Below, one piece after another: positions 63,814 through 64,000 of a stretch of 64,000 bases of DNA. The DNA is from Vibrio mimicus (GTDB lineage: Bacteria > Pseudomonadota > Gammaproteobacteria > Enterobacterales > Vibrionaceae), in assembly GCF_019048845.1 (NCBI RefSeq), contig NZ_CP077426.1, forward strand, positions 47,501 to 111,500. The letters run 5' to 3'. The position numbers and the translations under genes were made by a program. Within the stretch, counting starts at the first letter, position 1, and each line of letters starts with the position of its first letter. The notes beneath the pieces were generated by a model. That model was not told the DNA's origin. It ran no database searches and worked only from the letters and a program-made list of their open reading frames with translations.

Positions 63814-64000
63814 ATGCTGTTTTATCGCTCATTGGCTCCGATTCAAGCACTTACGTTTGATTTGGACGATACGCTTTACGACAACCGTCCGGTGATTAAG
63901 CAAGTGGAGGCTAAGGTGACCGAATGGCTATTAACCCAGCATCCTGTGACTGCTACGCGGCCCTTGAGTTGGTGGCAAGCGCTGAAACGCGATATCGCGA
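63814..64000 (+). CDS. yigB: HAD-superfamily phosphatase YigB (5' part, cut by window end)
   Basis: The first 62 codons are present. The HAD nucleophile motif FDLDDTLYDNRP is at residues 15-26. Position directly after xerC matches E. coli yigB, an FMN/phosphosugar phosphatase. The remainder lies beyond the window. Confidence 0.88.
   Translation, partial: MLFYRSLAPIQALTFDLDDTLYDNRPVIKQVEAKVTEWLLTQHPVTATRPLSWWQALKRDIA

Overview
The window comes from the large chromosome of a Vibrio, most probably Vibrio cholerae or a very close relative. I infer this from gene order (crcB-thiC, tsrA-asnC, the Vibrio-type ryhB, polA-spf, hemCDXY/cyaA), from protein sequences, and from a cluster of ParB1-type parS sites next to the thi operon. 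That cluster is known to mark the origin-proximal part of V. cholerae chromosome I. The whole window looks like core genome. I see no insertion sequence, prophage, integron or CRISPR array.

Layout. 1-3900: 3' part of an rRNA operon (16S end, tRNA-Ala with the unusual GGC anticodon, 23S, 5S, tRNA-Asp, tRNA-Trp, terminator). 4.1-10.8 kb: crcB, then a TPP-riboswitch-controlled thiamine operon thiC-thiE-thiF-thiS-thiG-thiH. Three parS sites lie inside thiE, just after thiH and inside the bcr-like gene. 10.9-24.6 kb: aminopeptidase P, a LysR/MFS divergent pair, tsrA (H-NS-like regulator), asnC, a GGDEF-EAL protein, rsmJ, a small Cys-rich protein, two EamA transporters, uspA, ftnA, uspB and a BaiN/YhiN flavoprotein. 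24.7-30.9 kb: rmuC, ubiE-ubiJ-ubiB and tatA-tatB-tatC. 30.9-34 kb: lexA, a methyltransferase and a DinF-type MATE pump on the minus strand, with two LexA boxes before lexA. 34.2-41.5 kb: plsB, ubiC-ubiA, a FliL-like protein, glpE-glpG, a 40-residue CxxC mini-ORF and a TatD-family nuclease. 41.6-47.1 kb: hemB, a GNAT enzyme, the iron sRNA RyhB with a Fur box, polA and Spot 42 RNA. 47.5-52.4 kb: engB, cytochrome c4, a Zn-ribbon methyltransferase, yihI, a DUF2489 protein and hemN. 52.4-64 kb: hemC-hemD-hemX-hemY facing away from cyaA, then cyaY, lptM, lysA, dapF, a DUF484 gene, xerC and the start of yigB.

Functional themes. Thiamine synthesis, ubiquinone synthesis (ubiE, J, B, A, C), haem synthesis (hemB, N, C, D, X, Y), the Tat export machine, SOS control and chromosome maintenance (parS, lexA, rmuC, polA, xerC) are grouped here. 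Three well-characterised regulatory RNAs (TPP riboswitch, RyhB, Spot 42) are recognisable. Less documented signals are: an anti-Shine-Dalgarno hairpin with a duplicated antisense arm before thiC, a hairpin with a U-run between tatB and tatC, a palindrome that covers the ribosome-binding site of the gene after lexA, a LexA-box-like site before rmuC, DnaA-box clusters before glpE and polA, an orphan terminator near 47.4 kb, and the 40-residue ORF at 40.5 kb.
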